From CAWHNT01 sp963830775 (lineage in GTDB: Bacteria; Pseudomonadota; Alphaproteobacteria; Geminicoccales; Geminicoccaceae): a DNA stretch of 64,000 bases. The DNA is taken from contig CAWHNT010000001.1 in assembly GCA_963830775.1 (NCBI GenBank), positions 1-64,000 of the forward strand, written 5' to 3'. Each line of letters starts with the position of its first letter. The stretch's first letter is position 1. Below are positions 20,336 to 30,163 of the stretch, in pieces. The notes under the pieces are model-generated. The model had not been told where the DNA came from, did no database searches, and saw only the letters and a program-made list of their open reading frames with translations. The translations under genes were made by a program, and so were the position numbers.

Positions 20336-21898
20336 GTGCTGTCTGGGCTGCTGCGAGCGGCGGGACGGAGTGGGTGCGGCGCGGTGTTGGCCGGGCTGGC
20401 AGCGCTCGTCATCGCCCTGCCGGCGGCGGCAAAGCCCGCCGTCTGGACGGTGCCGTCGCTCGTCCGGGTCGAGCGCAACGCCGCTGCTGCGAGCGGCAGC
20501 GCCGCCATCCTGGAAGCGGCGCGCGGCGAGACCGAGTCGTTCCAGATCGTGGTCCGCGCCGATGACGAGGATTTGAAGGAGGTCTCGATCGGGGTCGGCG
20601 ACCTCAGGGGCCCGGGCGGTGCCGTCATCCCGGCCCGCAACCATGTTCTCTATCGCGAGCACTATGTGGAGATCCGCGAGACCGCCACGCCGGGCGGCAA
20701 GCCGGGCCTCTATGCGGACGTGCTGATCCCCTTCCGCGATGCCACCACCGGCCGGGCGCCGGGCAGGGCCGAGCTGAAGGCCCAGGATGTCACCGTGCCG
20801 GCCAGGGCGAGCCAGCCCTTCTGGGTCGACATCGTGGTCCCTGCGGGGGCGACGCCGGGCGGCTATCGCGGGACCTGGTGGGCAAGGGCCGGCGGCAAGC
20901 GTCTGGGCGGCGGATCGGTGGAGCTCACGGTGTGGAACGTGGCGCTTCCGGCGACGCCCACCCTGCGCTCGTCGTTCAACCAGTGGAACGACCATTCGCT
21001 GGCCGCGGACCAGGCGCTGCTCGCCGAGAAGGTGATGCCGCTCTGGATCGATGCCGCAGGTGCCTACAAGCTCGCGGGCCGGAGTGCCGTGGGTGCTGCG
21101 GGCCTGGGCTTCTGGAGCGGGGCGGACAGCGGCACCTGCCGGATGAGCAAGCCGCCGGGTGCCGACCAGATCGCCCAGCGCGCGGCGTCGTTTCCGAAGG
21201 ACCTGCTGCTCTACAACCTCACGGCCCAGGATATCGGAGCCTGCCCCGAGCTGGTCGAGCCGCTGCGAGCCTGGGCGCGGGCCTTGCACGAGGCCGATGT
21301 GGCGAACCTGGTCGTGACGCCGCCCGTTCCGGCCCTGGGCGACGACGGCTCCGGCCGGCCGGCCGTGGACATCTGGGTCGTGAGCCCGGGCGACTACCAT
21401 GCCGCCCCGGAGAGCGTGCGCGAGGCGATCGCCGCCGGGGCCAAGGTGTGGGGGACGACGGCGCTGGCCGAGGACCAGGACGCACCGGCCTGGCTGCTCG
21501 ACCGGCCGCCGCTGGGCTACCGGCTGCTCCCGGGCTTCATCAGCCAGAGCCTGGGCTTCACCGGGCTGCTCTACTGGGCGGTCGACCATTGGGGCAGCGA
21601 TCCCTGGGACCCGACCTATCGCAGCGCCGACGGCCGTGCCTGGCCCGGCGAGGGCATCCTGGTCTACCCGGGCGGGCCGGTCGGCGTTGCCGGCGTGATC
21701 CCCTCGATGCGCCTGAAGTGGATCAGGGACGGCGTCGAGGACTACGACCTCATCGCCGCCGCGCGTGCCGCCGGCATCCCCGGCCTCGAGGCGGAGATCC
21801 AGACGATAGCCGGCCGCGACTGGGCGGGTGCCACCGGCGATCCCGCTGCCCTCACGACGGCCCGCCGCCGCCTCGGCGAGGCGCTCGACGCGCGCTGA
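20336..21898 (+). CDS. Exported DUF4091 protein, glycoside-hydrolase-like
   Basis: A secreted protein of about 520 residues. The best start is GTG at 20336, behind AAGGAG with a 7-base spacer; it opens a signal peptide (AGLAALVIALPAAA). The N-terminal half is a beta-sandwich-like region (ETESFQIVVRAD, VPAGATPGGYRGTW). The C-terminal DUF4091 block has EGILVYPGGPVG, PSMRLKWIRDGVEDYDLI, seen in proteins related to GH123-type hydrolases. Substrate unknown. The frame is open much further upstream, but that region overlaps the divergent P450 gene. Confidence 0.82.
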   Translation: MLSGLLRAAGRSGCGAVLAGLAALVIALPAAAKPAVWTVPSLVRVERNAAAASGSAAILEAARGETESFQIVVRADDEDLKEVSIGVGDLRGPGGAVIPARNHVLYREHYVEIRETATPGGKPGLYADVLIPFRDATTGRAPGRAELKAQDVTVPARASQPFWVDIVVPAGATPGGYRGTWWARAGGKRLGGGSVELTVWNVALPATPTLRSSFNQWNDHSLAADQALLAEKVMPLWIDAAGAYKLAGRSAVGAAGLGFWSGADSGTCRMSKPPGADQIAQRAASFPKDLLLYNLTAQDIGACPELVEPLRAWARALHEADVANLVVTPPVPALGDDGSGRPAVDIWVVSPGDYHAAPESVREAIAAGAKVWGTTALAEDQDAPAWLLDRPPLGYRLLPGFISQSLGFTGLLYWAVDHWGSDPWDPTYRSADGRAWPGEGILVYPGGPVGVAGVIPSMRLKWIRDGVEDYDLIAAARAAGIPGLEAEIQTIAGRDWAGATGDPAALTTARRRLGEALDAR

Positions 21899-22077
21899 CG
21901 CGGCGAGACGGAAGCACTCCGCAGCCTCGGGCCGTTGCGCGGGCTTGTGCCCCTTCACCCGTCCGCCTCGTCTTCCGTCCGCGGTACCTTGCGGGTCGGG
22001 CAGCCGCTCCCTAGAACATCCTGCATCAAACCCGACGCACCGCTGGTGAAGGCGGTAGCAGGGATCAGGGAGGCATC

Positions 22078-23055
22078 ATGCGGAAGCTCGCCGCGGCGCT
22101 GGCAGGCGCCATCACCCTTACCGTGACTGTTGCGGGACCAGCCGGCGCGCAGGGCCAGGGCTGCACCGTGGCGCTGATCCCGGGGCTCACCACCGACGCT
22201 TTCTACATCACCATGCGCAAGGGTGCCGAGATGGCGGCCAAGGCGGTGGGCTGCGAGCTGATCTTCCAGGGCGGGCCCGAGTTCAACCCGACCGTGCAGG
22301 TGCCGGTGCTGCAGGCGATGATCGCCCGCAAGCCGTCGGCGATCCTGATCGCACCCACCGACAAGCAGCAGCTGATCGCACCGCTGCAGCAGGCGGTGGA
22401 TGCCGGCGTGCCGGTGATCACCGTCGACACCTTCATCGACGACGGCAAGTACCAGGACGGCAGCGGCCAGGGCGACTTCCCGCTCTCCTACATCGCCACC
22501 GACAACGTGCTGGGCGGCTATCTTGCCGGCGTGGCGCTGGCCCGGACCATCGGCGAGCGGGGCAAGGTCTATGTCAGCAACGTGAAGCCCGGGATCTCGA
22601 CCACCGACCAGCGCGAGGAAGGCTTCAAGCTGGCGATGCAGCAGTTCCCGAACGTCACCGTGCTCGACACCCAGTTCAACGACAACGACGCCAACAAGGC
22701 CTCGGCCCAGCTCCAGGCGGTCTTCGCCCGCAACCAGGACCTGGCCGGCGTCTTCGGCGCCAACCTGTTCTCGGCGATCGGTGCTGCCGACGGGGTCAAG
22801 GCGCTGAGCAAGTCCGGGGCGATCAGGGTGGTCGCGTTCGACACGCCGAACCGCATCGTCGACGACCTCAAGTCCGGCCTCGTGGACCTCGCCGTCGCCC
22901 AGCATCCGGCCGAGATCGGCTATTACGGCGTGATGACCGCCTATGCCGTCATCAACGGCCAGTCGGTCCCGCCCGAGATCGGGACGGGTGCCACGATCAT
23001 GACCAAGGACAATATCGACGACCCGGAGATCCGGAAGTTCGTCTACTCCGATTGA
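22078..23055 (+). CDS. Sugar ABC transporter substrate-binding protein (RbsB-like)
   Basis: Periplasmic binding protein of 325 residues, type I fold. A signal peptide ends near AGAQG. The hinge and ligand segments are typical: VALIPGLTTDAFYITMRKGAE, SAILIAPTDKQQLIAPLQQA, VITVDTFIDDG, VFGANLFSAIGAADGV and VAFDTPNRIVDDLKSGLVDLAVAQ. ATG at 22078 follows AGGGAGGCATC. It is the first gene of a binding protein-permease-ATPase operon like FrcBCA; the sugar is not evident. Confidence 0.93.
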   Translation: MRKLAAALAGAITLTVTVAGPAGAQGQGCTVALIPGLTTDAFYITMRKGAEMAAKAVGCELIFQGGPEFNPTVQVPVLQAMIARKPSAILIAPTDKQQLIAPLQQAVDAGVPVITVDTFIDDGKYQDGSGQGDFPLSYIATDNVLGGYLAGVALARTIGERGKVYVSNVKPGISTTDQREEGFKLAMQQFPNVTVLDTQFNDNDANKASAQLQAVFARNQDLAGVFGANLFSAIGAADGVKALSKSGAIRVVAFDTPNRIVDDLKSGLVDLAVAQHPAEIGYYGVMTAYAVINGQSVPPEIGTGATIMTKDNIDDPEIRKFVYSD

Positions 23056-23067
23056 CGCACTCGTCGT

Positions 23068-23145
23068 GGCCCGGCTCGACCGGGCCATCCACCAGCTGGG
23101 GCGGGACCTGGTGCGGCTGGTGGGCCCTCCGGTCAAGCCGGAGGG
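23068..23145. repeat. Two tandem palindromes in ABC operon intergenic space
   Basis: Two perfect hairpins lie between the binding-protein and permease genes: GGCCCGG/CCGGGCC with loop CTCGA (23068-23086) and CCCTCCGG/CCGGAGGG with loop TCAAG (23125-23145). Read through, this stretch resembles the dispersed intergenic palindromes common in alphaproteobacterial genomes. It may protect the upstream mRNA or weaken transcription into the permease gene. Confidence 0.7.
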
Positions 23146-23159
23146 CGACAGCAGAAAGC

Positions 23160-24194
23160 ATGGCTACCGCTACCGTCGTCGCGCGCGAGGAAGGCGAGCG
23201 TCATCCGGCACTGGCCTTCCTGGCCGCTGTCTGGCCCTGGCTGTTCCTCGTCCTGCTGCTGGTCTTCTTCGAGAGCTGGGCCAGGCTCGCCTACGGCATC
23301 TCCTTCCTGGTCAACGCCTACAACCTGCAGAGCATCGCCCAGTTCGCGGCCCTGCCGCTGCTGCTGGGGCTGGGCCAGACCTTCGTCATCATCGCCGGGG
23401 GCATCGATCTCTCGGTGGGTTTCGTCATGGGCTTGGCGTCGGTGGTGATGGCGCGGACCATGCAGCACTTGACGCCGATCGACCCGGTACTGGCCCTGGC
23501 GGCCGGGCTCCTCCTCGCCTTCCTGGCGGCACTGGTTCCCGGCTACATCAACGGCACGCTGATCTCACGCCTCAAGGTGCCGCCCTTCATCGGCACGCTG
23601 GGCATGTATGGCGTGGCCCGCGGCGTGGGCTTTCTGACTGCCAACGGCACCACGGTGCCGGTCAACAACCCGCATCTGTTCATGCTGGGCAACGGCAAGC
23701 TCCTGGGCGTGCCGGTCCCGGTCGTGATCACGCTCGTGCTGGTGCTGGTCATGCACTGGGTGCTCTCGCAGAGCCGGTTCGGCCAGTACACCTATGCTGT
23801 CGGCGGCAACCGCATCGCCGCTGTGCGGGCCGGCATCGACGTGCGCCGGCACACGCTGCGGCTCTACATGATCTCGGCAGCACTGGCAGGCGTGGCGGGC
23901 ATGATCTACACGGCCCGGTTCTCGGCCGGTGCCGCGCAAGGAGGCGAGCCGCTGCTGCTCGATTCGATCGCTGCCGTCGTGATCGGCGGCGCCTCTCTGT
24001 TCGGCGGCTCGGGTACCATCATGGGCACCGTCATCGGCGCCCTGATCATCGCCGTCATCCAGTACGGGCTCGTCTTCATCAACGTGGAGCCGTTCTGGCA
24101 GTTCGTGGCCGTGGGCATCGTGATCATCGTCTCGGTCCTGATCGACCAGTCGCGCCATCGGCTCGCCGGCGCCCAGCGCGCCGAGGAGGGCTGA
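23160..24194 (+). CDS. Sugar ABC transporter permease (RbsC-like)
   Basis: Membrane permease of 344 residues with about nine hydrophobic segments. The family signature includes GLGQTFVIIAGGIDLSVGFVMGLASV, NGTLISRLKVPPFIGTLGMYGVARG, and the ATPase-contact region with IGGASLFGGSGTIMGTVIGALI. The ATG at 23160 gives MATATVVAREEGERHP. The ATPase gene begins 4 bases after the stop. Confidence 0.95.
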   Translation: MATATVVAREEGERHPALAFLAAVWPWLFLVLLLVFFESWARLAYGISFLVNAYNLQSIAQFAALPLLLGLGQTFVIIAGGIDLSVGFVMGLASVVMARTMQHLTPIDPVLALAAGLLLAFLAALVPGYINGTLISRLKVPPFIGTLGMYGVARGVGFLTANGTTVPVNNPHLFMLGNGKLLGVPVPVVITLVLVLVMHWVLSQSRFGQYTYAVGGNRIAAVRAGIDVRRHTLRLYMISAALAGVAGMIYTARFSAGAAQGGEPLLLDSIAAVVIGGASLFGGSGTIMGTVIGALIIAVIQYGLVFINVEPFWQFVAVGIVIIVSVLIDQSRHRLAGAQRAEEG

Positions 24195-24198
24195 GGCC

Positions 24199-24946
24199 GT
24201 GGCCCCGCCGGTCCTCGAGTGCGTCGAGGTCAGCAAGCGCTTCGGCGGCGTCCATGCTTTGAACCGGGTCAGCTTCGAGGTCGGCCGGGGCGAGGTGCTG
24301 GCGCTGGCGGGCGACAACGGAGCCGGCAAGTCGACGCTGATCAAGATCGTCTCGGGCGTGCTGCGGCCGGACGAGGGCGAGTATCCGCTACAAGGGCGAG
24401 CCCGTCGCCTTCACCGGCCCGAGGCAGGCGCGCGAGCGCGGCATCGAGACGATCTACCAGGACCTGGCGCTGGCCGATAACCTCGATGTCGGCGAGAACG
24501 TCTTCCTCGGCCGCGAGCCCAGGAGCCGCGTGCTGGGCCTCCTGCCCCGCATCGACCGTCGCGCCATGCGCGAAGCGGCGCACGAGGTGCTGGACACGCT
24601 CGACATCGACATCCCGCGCCGCAAGCTGCGCGAGCCCGTCCGCAACCTCTCGGGCGGCCAGCGGCAGGCGGTCGCCATCGGCCGTGCGATCTACTGGAAG
24701 GCCGAGCTCCTGATCATGGACGAGCCGACGGCAGCACTCGGCGTGCCCGAGCAGCGCAAGGTGCGCGAGCTGATCATGCGCCTGAAGACGCAAGGTGTGG
24801 CCGTCATCTTCATCAGCCACAACCTCCAGGACATCTTCGCCGTCGCCGACCGCATCCTCGTCCTCCGCCGAGGCCTCAAGGCCGGCGAGCGCCTGCCGGC
24901 GGAGACCAGCGGGGACGAGATCGTGAAGCTGATGGTGGGTGGCTGA
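24199..24946 (+). CDS. Sugar ABC transporter ATP-binding protein, single domain (frameshift)
   Basis: One-domain ATPase of about 249 residues, as in FrcA, not the duplicated RbsA form. Walker A is GDNGAGKST, the signature NLSGGQRQAVAIGRA, Walker B LLIMDEPTAALG and the switch His in FISHN. One extra base near 24382 breaks the frame; removing it joins PDEGE to IRYKGEPVAFTGPRQARERGIETIYQDL. GTG at 24199 is the start. The gene converges on its likely regulator, with 32 bases between. Confidence 0.9.
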
Positions 24947-24978
24947 GCAGACGCCTTCCGGGTGGCCGTCAGGCCAAG

Positions 24979-25944
24979 CTATTGCCCAACGGCGAGCACC
25001 GCCACCGCCGTAGCCTCGTCGGTGATCAGGCCGGAGACGAGGCGGCCGCGGAGGGCGGCGGCGACGGCCTGGGTTTTCTCGGGCCCGCCGGTGACGCCGA
25101 TGATGCGGGCCTTGTCGAGGCGGGCGAGGGGCAGGCCCGCGACCCGGTCGTTGGTGCCGCCGTCGAGGAGCCGGCCGTCGCGGTCGAAGGCCCAGCCGGC
25201 GATCTCGCCCACGGCACCGCGGTCGATCAGGTCGGCGAGCTCGGGATCGGTGATGAAGAGGTCCTGGTGCAAAGGCGACTGCCAGCCGACCTGGCTGATG
25301 CCCAGGAAGGCGGCCGTGGCCTCGGCGGCGAGGTCGCGGATGACGGCGTAGGAGTGCTGGGTCTGGAGGAGCTGCCGCTCCTCGACGCTGCTGGCGACGA
25401 CGGGCGTGGGCATCGGGAAGCACTGGGCGCCGGTGCGCTCGGCCAGGCGCATCACCACCTCCATGGCGCTGGCCCGGCCCTCGCGGGAGATGGCGCCCAC
25501 CAGCGAGACCAGCTTGTGCTGGGGGCAGCTCATGGGGGCCACCTCCTCGACCATGGCGCGGAGCGTGCGGCCCGTGGAGAAGGCCAGGACCAGAGGGGTC
25601 TTCTGGACCAGGAAGGTGGAGAGGTACTCGGCAGCCCCGGCAGCGATGCTGGCGCGGGGGTGCTCGGCCAGCGGGTCGGTGGGTTCCACGGCACAGTAGG
25701 TGAGGCCGTAGCGCCGGGAGAGCGCTTCGGAGAGCGCCATGGATTCCGCGAGCGGATGGTCGAGGCGGAAGCGGATCAGCTTCTCGTCCACAGCCAGGGC
25801 CACGAGGCGCTGGGCCGCCTGGCGGGAGACGTTCAGCTTCTCGGCGATCTGGTCCTGGGTGTTGCCGGCGACGTAGTAGAGCCACGCCGCCCGTGCCGCC
25901 TGATCGAGCTTGCGCTCGTGCCGCTGCGCCCGGCTGGTCTCCAC
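24979..25944 (-). CDS. SorC/DeoR-type sugar-binding transcriptional regulator
   Basis: Regulator of 321 residues. The helix-turn-helix is at residues 20-60 (AWLYYVAGNTQDQIAEKLNV, then SRQAAQRLVALA), followed by a sugar-binding domain of the SorC type (LAFSTGRTLRAMVE, ISREGRASAMEVVMRLAERT, GVTGGPEKTQAVAAALRG). It stands tail to tail with the ABC importer operon and likely controls it in response to a phosphorylated sugar. No operator was identified. Confidence 0.92.
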   Translation of the reverse strand: METSRAQRHERKLDQAARAAWLYYVAGNTQDQIAEKLNVSRQAAQRLVALAVDEKLIRFRLDHPLAESMALSEALSRRYGLTYCAVEPTDPLAEHPRASIAAGAAEYLSTFLVQKTPLVLAFSTGRTLRAMVEEVAPMSCPQHKLVSLVGAISREGRASAMEVVMRLAERTGAQCFPMPTPVVASSVEERQLLQTQHSYAVIRDLAAEATAAFLGISQVGWQSPLHQDLFITDPELADLIDRGAVGEIAGWAFDRDGRLLDGGTNDRVAGLPLARLDKARIIGVTGGPEKTQAVAAALRGRLVSGLITDEATAVAVLAVGQ

Positions 25945-26019
25945 TGGCCGCCTCCCACGTCCGCCCCGCGCTCTGACATATTGCTCAGTTCCTGCGCAAT
26001 TGCCAAAGATTGGCGTGGC

Positions 26020-27766
26020 TCAGCGGCCGGCGGCAGCCCCCTCCCGGCGGGGATCGACCCCGCTCTCCATCAGCCCGTCGCGCCAGAGAACGGCGTGCAG
26101 GCCGCTCGCCTCCTCCATCACCCGGACCTCGTGGCCGCGGGCCTTGAGCGGCTCCTGCCAATCCGCCACGGTCGTGCCGGCCTCGAGCTCGGTCGGGCCG
26201 TTGCGGTTGACGACATGGCCCATGGCGACGGCGTCCTGGGCGCTCATGCCCCAATCGAGCATGCCCACGATCGCCTGGGCGACGTAGCCGATGATCCGGC
26301 TGCCGCCGGGCGAGCCGATGGCCAGCACCGGGTCGCCGCCGCGGTCGAGGACGATGGTGGGCGCCATCGAGCTGCGCGGGCGCTTGCCGCCTTCCACGCG
26401 GTTGGCCACCGGGCGGCCGTTGGCCTCGGGCTGGAAGGCGAAGTCGGTGAGCTCGTTGTTGAGGAGGAAGCCGCCGGTCATCAGGCGGCTGCCGAACCCG
26501 CCCTCGATCGTGGTGGTCATCGAGACGATGTCGCCATCGCCGTCGACCACGACGAAGTGGCTGGTGCCGGGCCGCTCGCAGCACTCGTCGGGACTGAGCA
26601 GCATGGCATCGCGCCAGGGCGGGTTGCCGGCCGTGGCCTTGGGCATGGTGGTGTCGAGGCGGATCGCCTGGGCGCGGGCGGTAAGATAGAAGGGGTCGAG
26701 CAGGCCCGGCAGCGGCAGGCGGACGAAGTCGGGATCGGCGAGGTAGAGGTCGCGGTCGGCGAAGGCGAGCTTCGAGGCTTCGGCCAGGACATGGGCGCCG
26801 TCGGCGGTGGGGCCGAGGCCAGGCACGTCGAAATGGTCGAGGAAGGCCAGAATCTGGGCCACTGCCACGCCAGCCGGAGCTCGGCGGACCCATGCCGCAG
26901 ACGAGAAAAGCGCGGTAGGGGCCGCACACGGGCTCGCGGATCTTGACCCGATAGGAGGCGAGATCGGCTTCGGTCATCAGGCCGGGGTTGGCCGGCGCCT
27001 CGCGCACGGTGCGGACGAGCTCGCGGCCGATCTCGCCCGAGTAGAAGGTGCGCATACCTTCCTCGGCGATCCGGCGCAGGGTGGCGGCAAAGGCCGGGTT
27101 GCGGAGACGGGCACCAGCGGCCTTGGGCGTGCCGTCGGATTCGAGGAAATAGGCGGCAGCGGCGGGGAAGCGCCGGAGTGTCTCGGCATCGCCGGCGATC
27201 AGGCCGGCGAGGCGCGAGGAGACGGGGAAGCCCTCCTCGGCGAGCCGGATGGCGGGGGCCAGAAGCTCGGGCCAGGGGCGGCGGCCGTGCAGCTCGTGGG
27301 CGAGGCCGAGGAGCGCCAGCGTGCCGGGCACGCCGACGGAGCGGCCGCCCGGGACCGCCTCCTCGAAAGCCACGGGCGTGCCGTCGGGTTTCAGGAAGTA
27401 GTCCGGGTCCGCGGCGACGGGGGCGGTCTCGCGACCGTCGAGGGTGGTGAGCCGGCGCTCGGTTCCGTCCCAGTGCAGCATGAAGGCACCGCCGCCGATG
27501 CCGGAAGACTGCGGCTCGACGAGGTTGAGGACGAGCTGGACAGTCACGGCAGCGTCGACCGCCGAGCCGCCGGCGTTCAGCACCGCCATCCCGGCCTCGG
27601 TCGCGGCGGGGTCGGCGCTGACCACCATCATCCGCCGGGCGTGGACAACCTGCTTCTGGGCGACGCCGGTCGCTGCCTCCGGAGCCGGACGCGGCGGCTC
27701 CTGAGCTGCGGTCGGGAGGGACCAGATGGCCAGAAGGGCCAGGAAGGCTGCGGGCAGGCGGTTCAT
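26020..27766 (-). CDS. ggt: Gamma-glutamyltransferase, secreted (one frameshift)
   Basis: Periplasmic enzyme that hydrolyses glutathione or other gamma-glutamyl compounds. A signal peptide is present (FLALLAIWSLPTAAQ). The large-subunit region has EPQSSGIGGGAFML and DGRETAP; autocleavage and catalysis use the Thr in PGTSHFVVVDGDGD; later come TIEGGFGSRLM and GSPGGSRIIGY. One shift near 26868-26890, after the VCGMGPPSSG segment, splits it; corrected length is about 580. It follows the DUF1330 gene by 5 bases, in an operon of two small genes and this enzyme, with the SorC gene 75 bases after. Confidence 0.92.
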
Positions 27767-27771
27767 GGCGG

Positions 27772-28071
27772 TCAGGTAGACGGCGGCATGCCGTCGACCA
27801 GGGCGACGTGCGAGGTAGCACTCTGCTCGCGCAGGCGCTTCACCGGCTCGTACTCGGGGCTGTCCCAGAAGCGGCGGGCGGCCTCCAGCGACGGGAACTC
27901 GAGGATGACGACGCGCTTCAGGCCCGGATCGCCCTCGACTGGCAGGACCTCGCCACCGCGGACGAGGTAGCGGCCGCCGAAGCTGGCGATCACGGCCGGG
28001 ACCTGCGCGCGATAGGTCTCGAAGGTGGCACGGTCGTGCACGTCGATGTTGGCGATCAGGTAGGCCGGCAT
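27772..28071 (-). CDS. DUF1330 family protein
   Basis: A cytoplasmic dimeric alpha-beta barrel protein of 99 residues; function unknown. Family features include AYLIANIDVHDRATFETYRAQVP, GGRYLVRGGEV and ILEFPSLEAARRFWDSPEY. ATG at 28071 is 5 bases from GGGGAGAG; the longer frame upstream overlaps the preceding gene without family likeness. Confidence 0.92.
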   Translation of the reverse strand: MPAYLIANIDVHDRATFETYRAQVPAVIASFGGRYLVRGGEVLPVEGDPGLKRVVILEFPSLEAARRFWDSPEYEPVKRLREQSATSHVALVDGMPPST

Positions 28072-28084
28072 GGCGCTCTCCCCT

Positions 28085-28435
28085 TCAGTGGCCGGAGCGG
28101 TGCAGGATCTCGCGCTCGACGCCGGTGGCATAAGCAAGGCCCGTGGCCGTGAGGATGGGGCCGCCCTGGCTGCTGCGCGCGAGCAGGCCCTTGCGCTCGA
28201 GGGCTGCCCAGACGGCGAGGTTGCCGAGGCCCGTGGCGTCCTTGGACATCACGACCGCCTCGCCGACGTGGAAGTGGTCGCCGTGCGGCCGGGGCAGGTA
28301 GCGCAGCACCACCCTGCCCTCCTCGTCCGGCGGCTCGGCAGCACCCTCGGTGCGGGCCACGGCCTGGAGGATGGCAAGTGTCTTCAGCTGCAGGGGGTTC
28401 AGCTTCAGGTGGTTGGGGCGTTGGGGCTCATCCAT
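28085..28435 (-). CDS. Conserved hypothetical protein
   Basis: A protein of 116 residues, soluble, no signal. It begins LKLNPLQLKTLAILQAVAR and has a middle part VVLRYLPRPHGDHFHVGEAVV with several His, then AVWAALERKGLL and a C-terminal winged-helix-like end (PILTATGLAYATGVEREIL). It may be a small DNA-binding or regulatory protein; I cannot name a family. GGAG lies upstream at a suitable distance, and DUF1330 follows 13 bases later. Confidence 0.7.
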   Translation of the reverse strand: MDEPQRPNHLKLNPLQLKTLAILQAVARTEGAAEPPDEEGRVVLRYLPRPHGDHFHVGEAVVMSKDATGLGNLAVWAALERKGLLARSSQGGPILTATGLAYATGVEREILHRSGH

Positions 28436-28557
28436 CCTTGGCTCCGGCGGCGTGAGGCGAAGGTGGCGAAAGCTAGCGGCGGCCGGCAGCGGCGGCCAGC
28501 GGCTTTACGCGTGCCGACCCTGGGCAGCGGGCCTGCGCGGGGCGATATAGGGCGATC

Positions 28558-29575
28558 ATGGACCTCGATCTTGCCAAGCATCTGGCCGGCCTCTCCCGGG
28601 CGACCTATGCCAGCGATCCGGTGGCGGCCCTGCCCGTTGCCGAGGGGGCACGTGCCGACGCCTTCGCGACGCCGTCGTTCCGGGGCCTCGCCGTCTCGGA
28701 CGAGCGGGCGGTGTATCTCGTCTTCCGCGGCACGAAGCCCGGGCCAACCGGCAATGCCGACCTCAGGACCGTGCTCGGCGGCTGGGCCACCAACCTCGAC
28801 TACAAGCTGGCCGACCTCGGCGGCTACCGCGTCCATCGCGGCTTCGGCAGTGAGATCGACGCCGCGATGCGGGACCTGCGTGAGGCGGCCCTCGACCACG
28901 GCGCGGAGCGGAAGCCGCTCTACGTCACCGGCCACAGCGCCGGCGGGGCGCTCGCCACGCTGGCGGCACGGCGGCTGCACGAGTGCCACGTCCCGGTGCG
29001 GGGTGCGGTGGTGTTCTCGAGCCCGCGCGTGGGCGATCGCGCGTTCGCCGGCAGCTTTCCCGTGCCGCTGGTCCGGGTCGAGCGCCGGCACGACGTGGTG
29101 CCGCATCTGCCGCTGCCGCCGTCGCTGGCCCATGCCGCCGGCAGGCTGGTGGTCGACCGTTTCCTGGACCGGCTGGAGCTCTCGGGCCGGGTGCCGGGGG
29201 CGGCCGACTTCAAGCTCGCCGACACCGAGTACGTGCACGCGGGCGAGCTGTTCTACGATGACGGGCGGGATGCGCTCTATCGGGTGCCGCCGGGTGGCTA
29301 TCTGAGCCGGTTCGGCCGGCTGATGTGGCAGGAGGTGCAGGCCGATCTCGGGCGGGGCGAGGCACCGGACGCGGCCGCCTATGCGGCGGCGACGCTGCCC
29401 GCGCTGGGCAACACCCGTTCCGGCCCGCCTCCTCGACCTGGTCCGCTTCAGCGCCACCGCCCGCGAGGTGGCGCGCCAGACCCAGGCGGGCCGGCGCGAG
29501 TTCCTGGTCGACCACCACATCGACGGAGCGCTGGCCTTCATCCTGCGGCTCGTGGGGCTGGCGCCGGCGCGTTAG
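28558..29575 (+). CDS. Lipase family (class 3-like) alpha/beta hydrolase (frameshift)
   Basis: Hydrolase of about 338 residues after correction, with no signal peptide. It has AVYLVFRGTKPG, the nucleophile elbow YVTGHSAGGALATLAA, VVFSSPRVGDRAF and RVERRHDVVPHLPLP, all typical of class 3 lipases. The shift is near 29415: the first frame runs to LPALGNT, the correct one continues with ARLLDLVRFSATAREVARQT to 29575. It overlaps the end of the convergent DUF892 gene by 4 bases. Confidence 0.85.
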
Positions 29576-30066
29576 CCGTTGCTGCCCTGCCGGAGATATT
29601 GGGCGGTGATGTCCGGCAGATGCCGGTCCAGCCACTGCGCCATCTCCTCCTCTTCCCGCAGGTTCCGCTCCAGCACCGTGACGGCACCGGTCTCCCCCGC
29701 CGCCGCGGCGGTGGCGATCAGCGCCTTGTAGTTGCCGATCTCGAAATGCTCGAACCCGTAGGCCGCGATGGTGTTCTTCAGCACCTCGTCCGAGAACAGG
29801 CTGCCGACGGCGGCCTGCACGTTGCCGGCCACCCGGCTGACGGCCTCCTTCACTACCGAGGTGCCGGCACCCAGCTGCTCCAGCAGCTCCTTCAGGCGCC
29901 GCTCCTGGCCGTCGGTCTCCTCGATGTGCTGCCGGAGGCGGGCCTGAAGCTCCGGGAAGGTCCCGACCCTGGCTGCCAGGTTGTGGAGATCGTCGAGCGT
30001 GCCGACCTCCATGGCATGCGCGTCGCGCAGCCACTGGACGAGGTTCTCACGGGGTGAGTTGGCCAC
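29572..30066 (-). CDS. DUF892 (YciE-like) ferritin-like protein
   Basis: A protein of 164 residues predicted as a four-helix bundle. The family pattern is seen in LRDAHAMEVGTLDDLHNLAAR, HIEETDGQERRLKELLEQLG, AYGFEHFEIGNYKALIATA and ERNLREEEEMAQWL. Carboxylate and His positions for a di-iron site are present (E-x-x-H patterns). Members are linked to stress and stationary phase. Confidence 0.9.
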   Translation of the reverse strand: MANSPRENLVQWLRDAHAMEVGTLDDLHNLAARVGTFPELQARLRQHIEETDGQERRLKELLEQLGAGTSVVKEAVSRVAGNVQAAVGSLFSDEVLKNTIAAYGFEHFEIGNYKALIATAAAAGETGAVTVLERNLREEEEMAQWLDRHLPDITAQYLRQGSNG

Positions 30067-30163
30067 GGCGGAGACTCCTCCGATCGTTGTTGAGCAGCAC
30101 CCGTCGAGTGCCGGGCGACCGTGGGAGCAACGGCGGGACCGACCGGCTGTTCCCGCGCGCAGG

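Noticed and set aside
19427..21958. Very long minus-strand open frame of over 800 codons
   Set aside because: It is a shadow of the DUF4091 and P450 genes caused by high GC; composition is Arg/Gly/Ala-rich and no motif is present.
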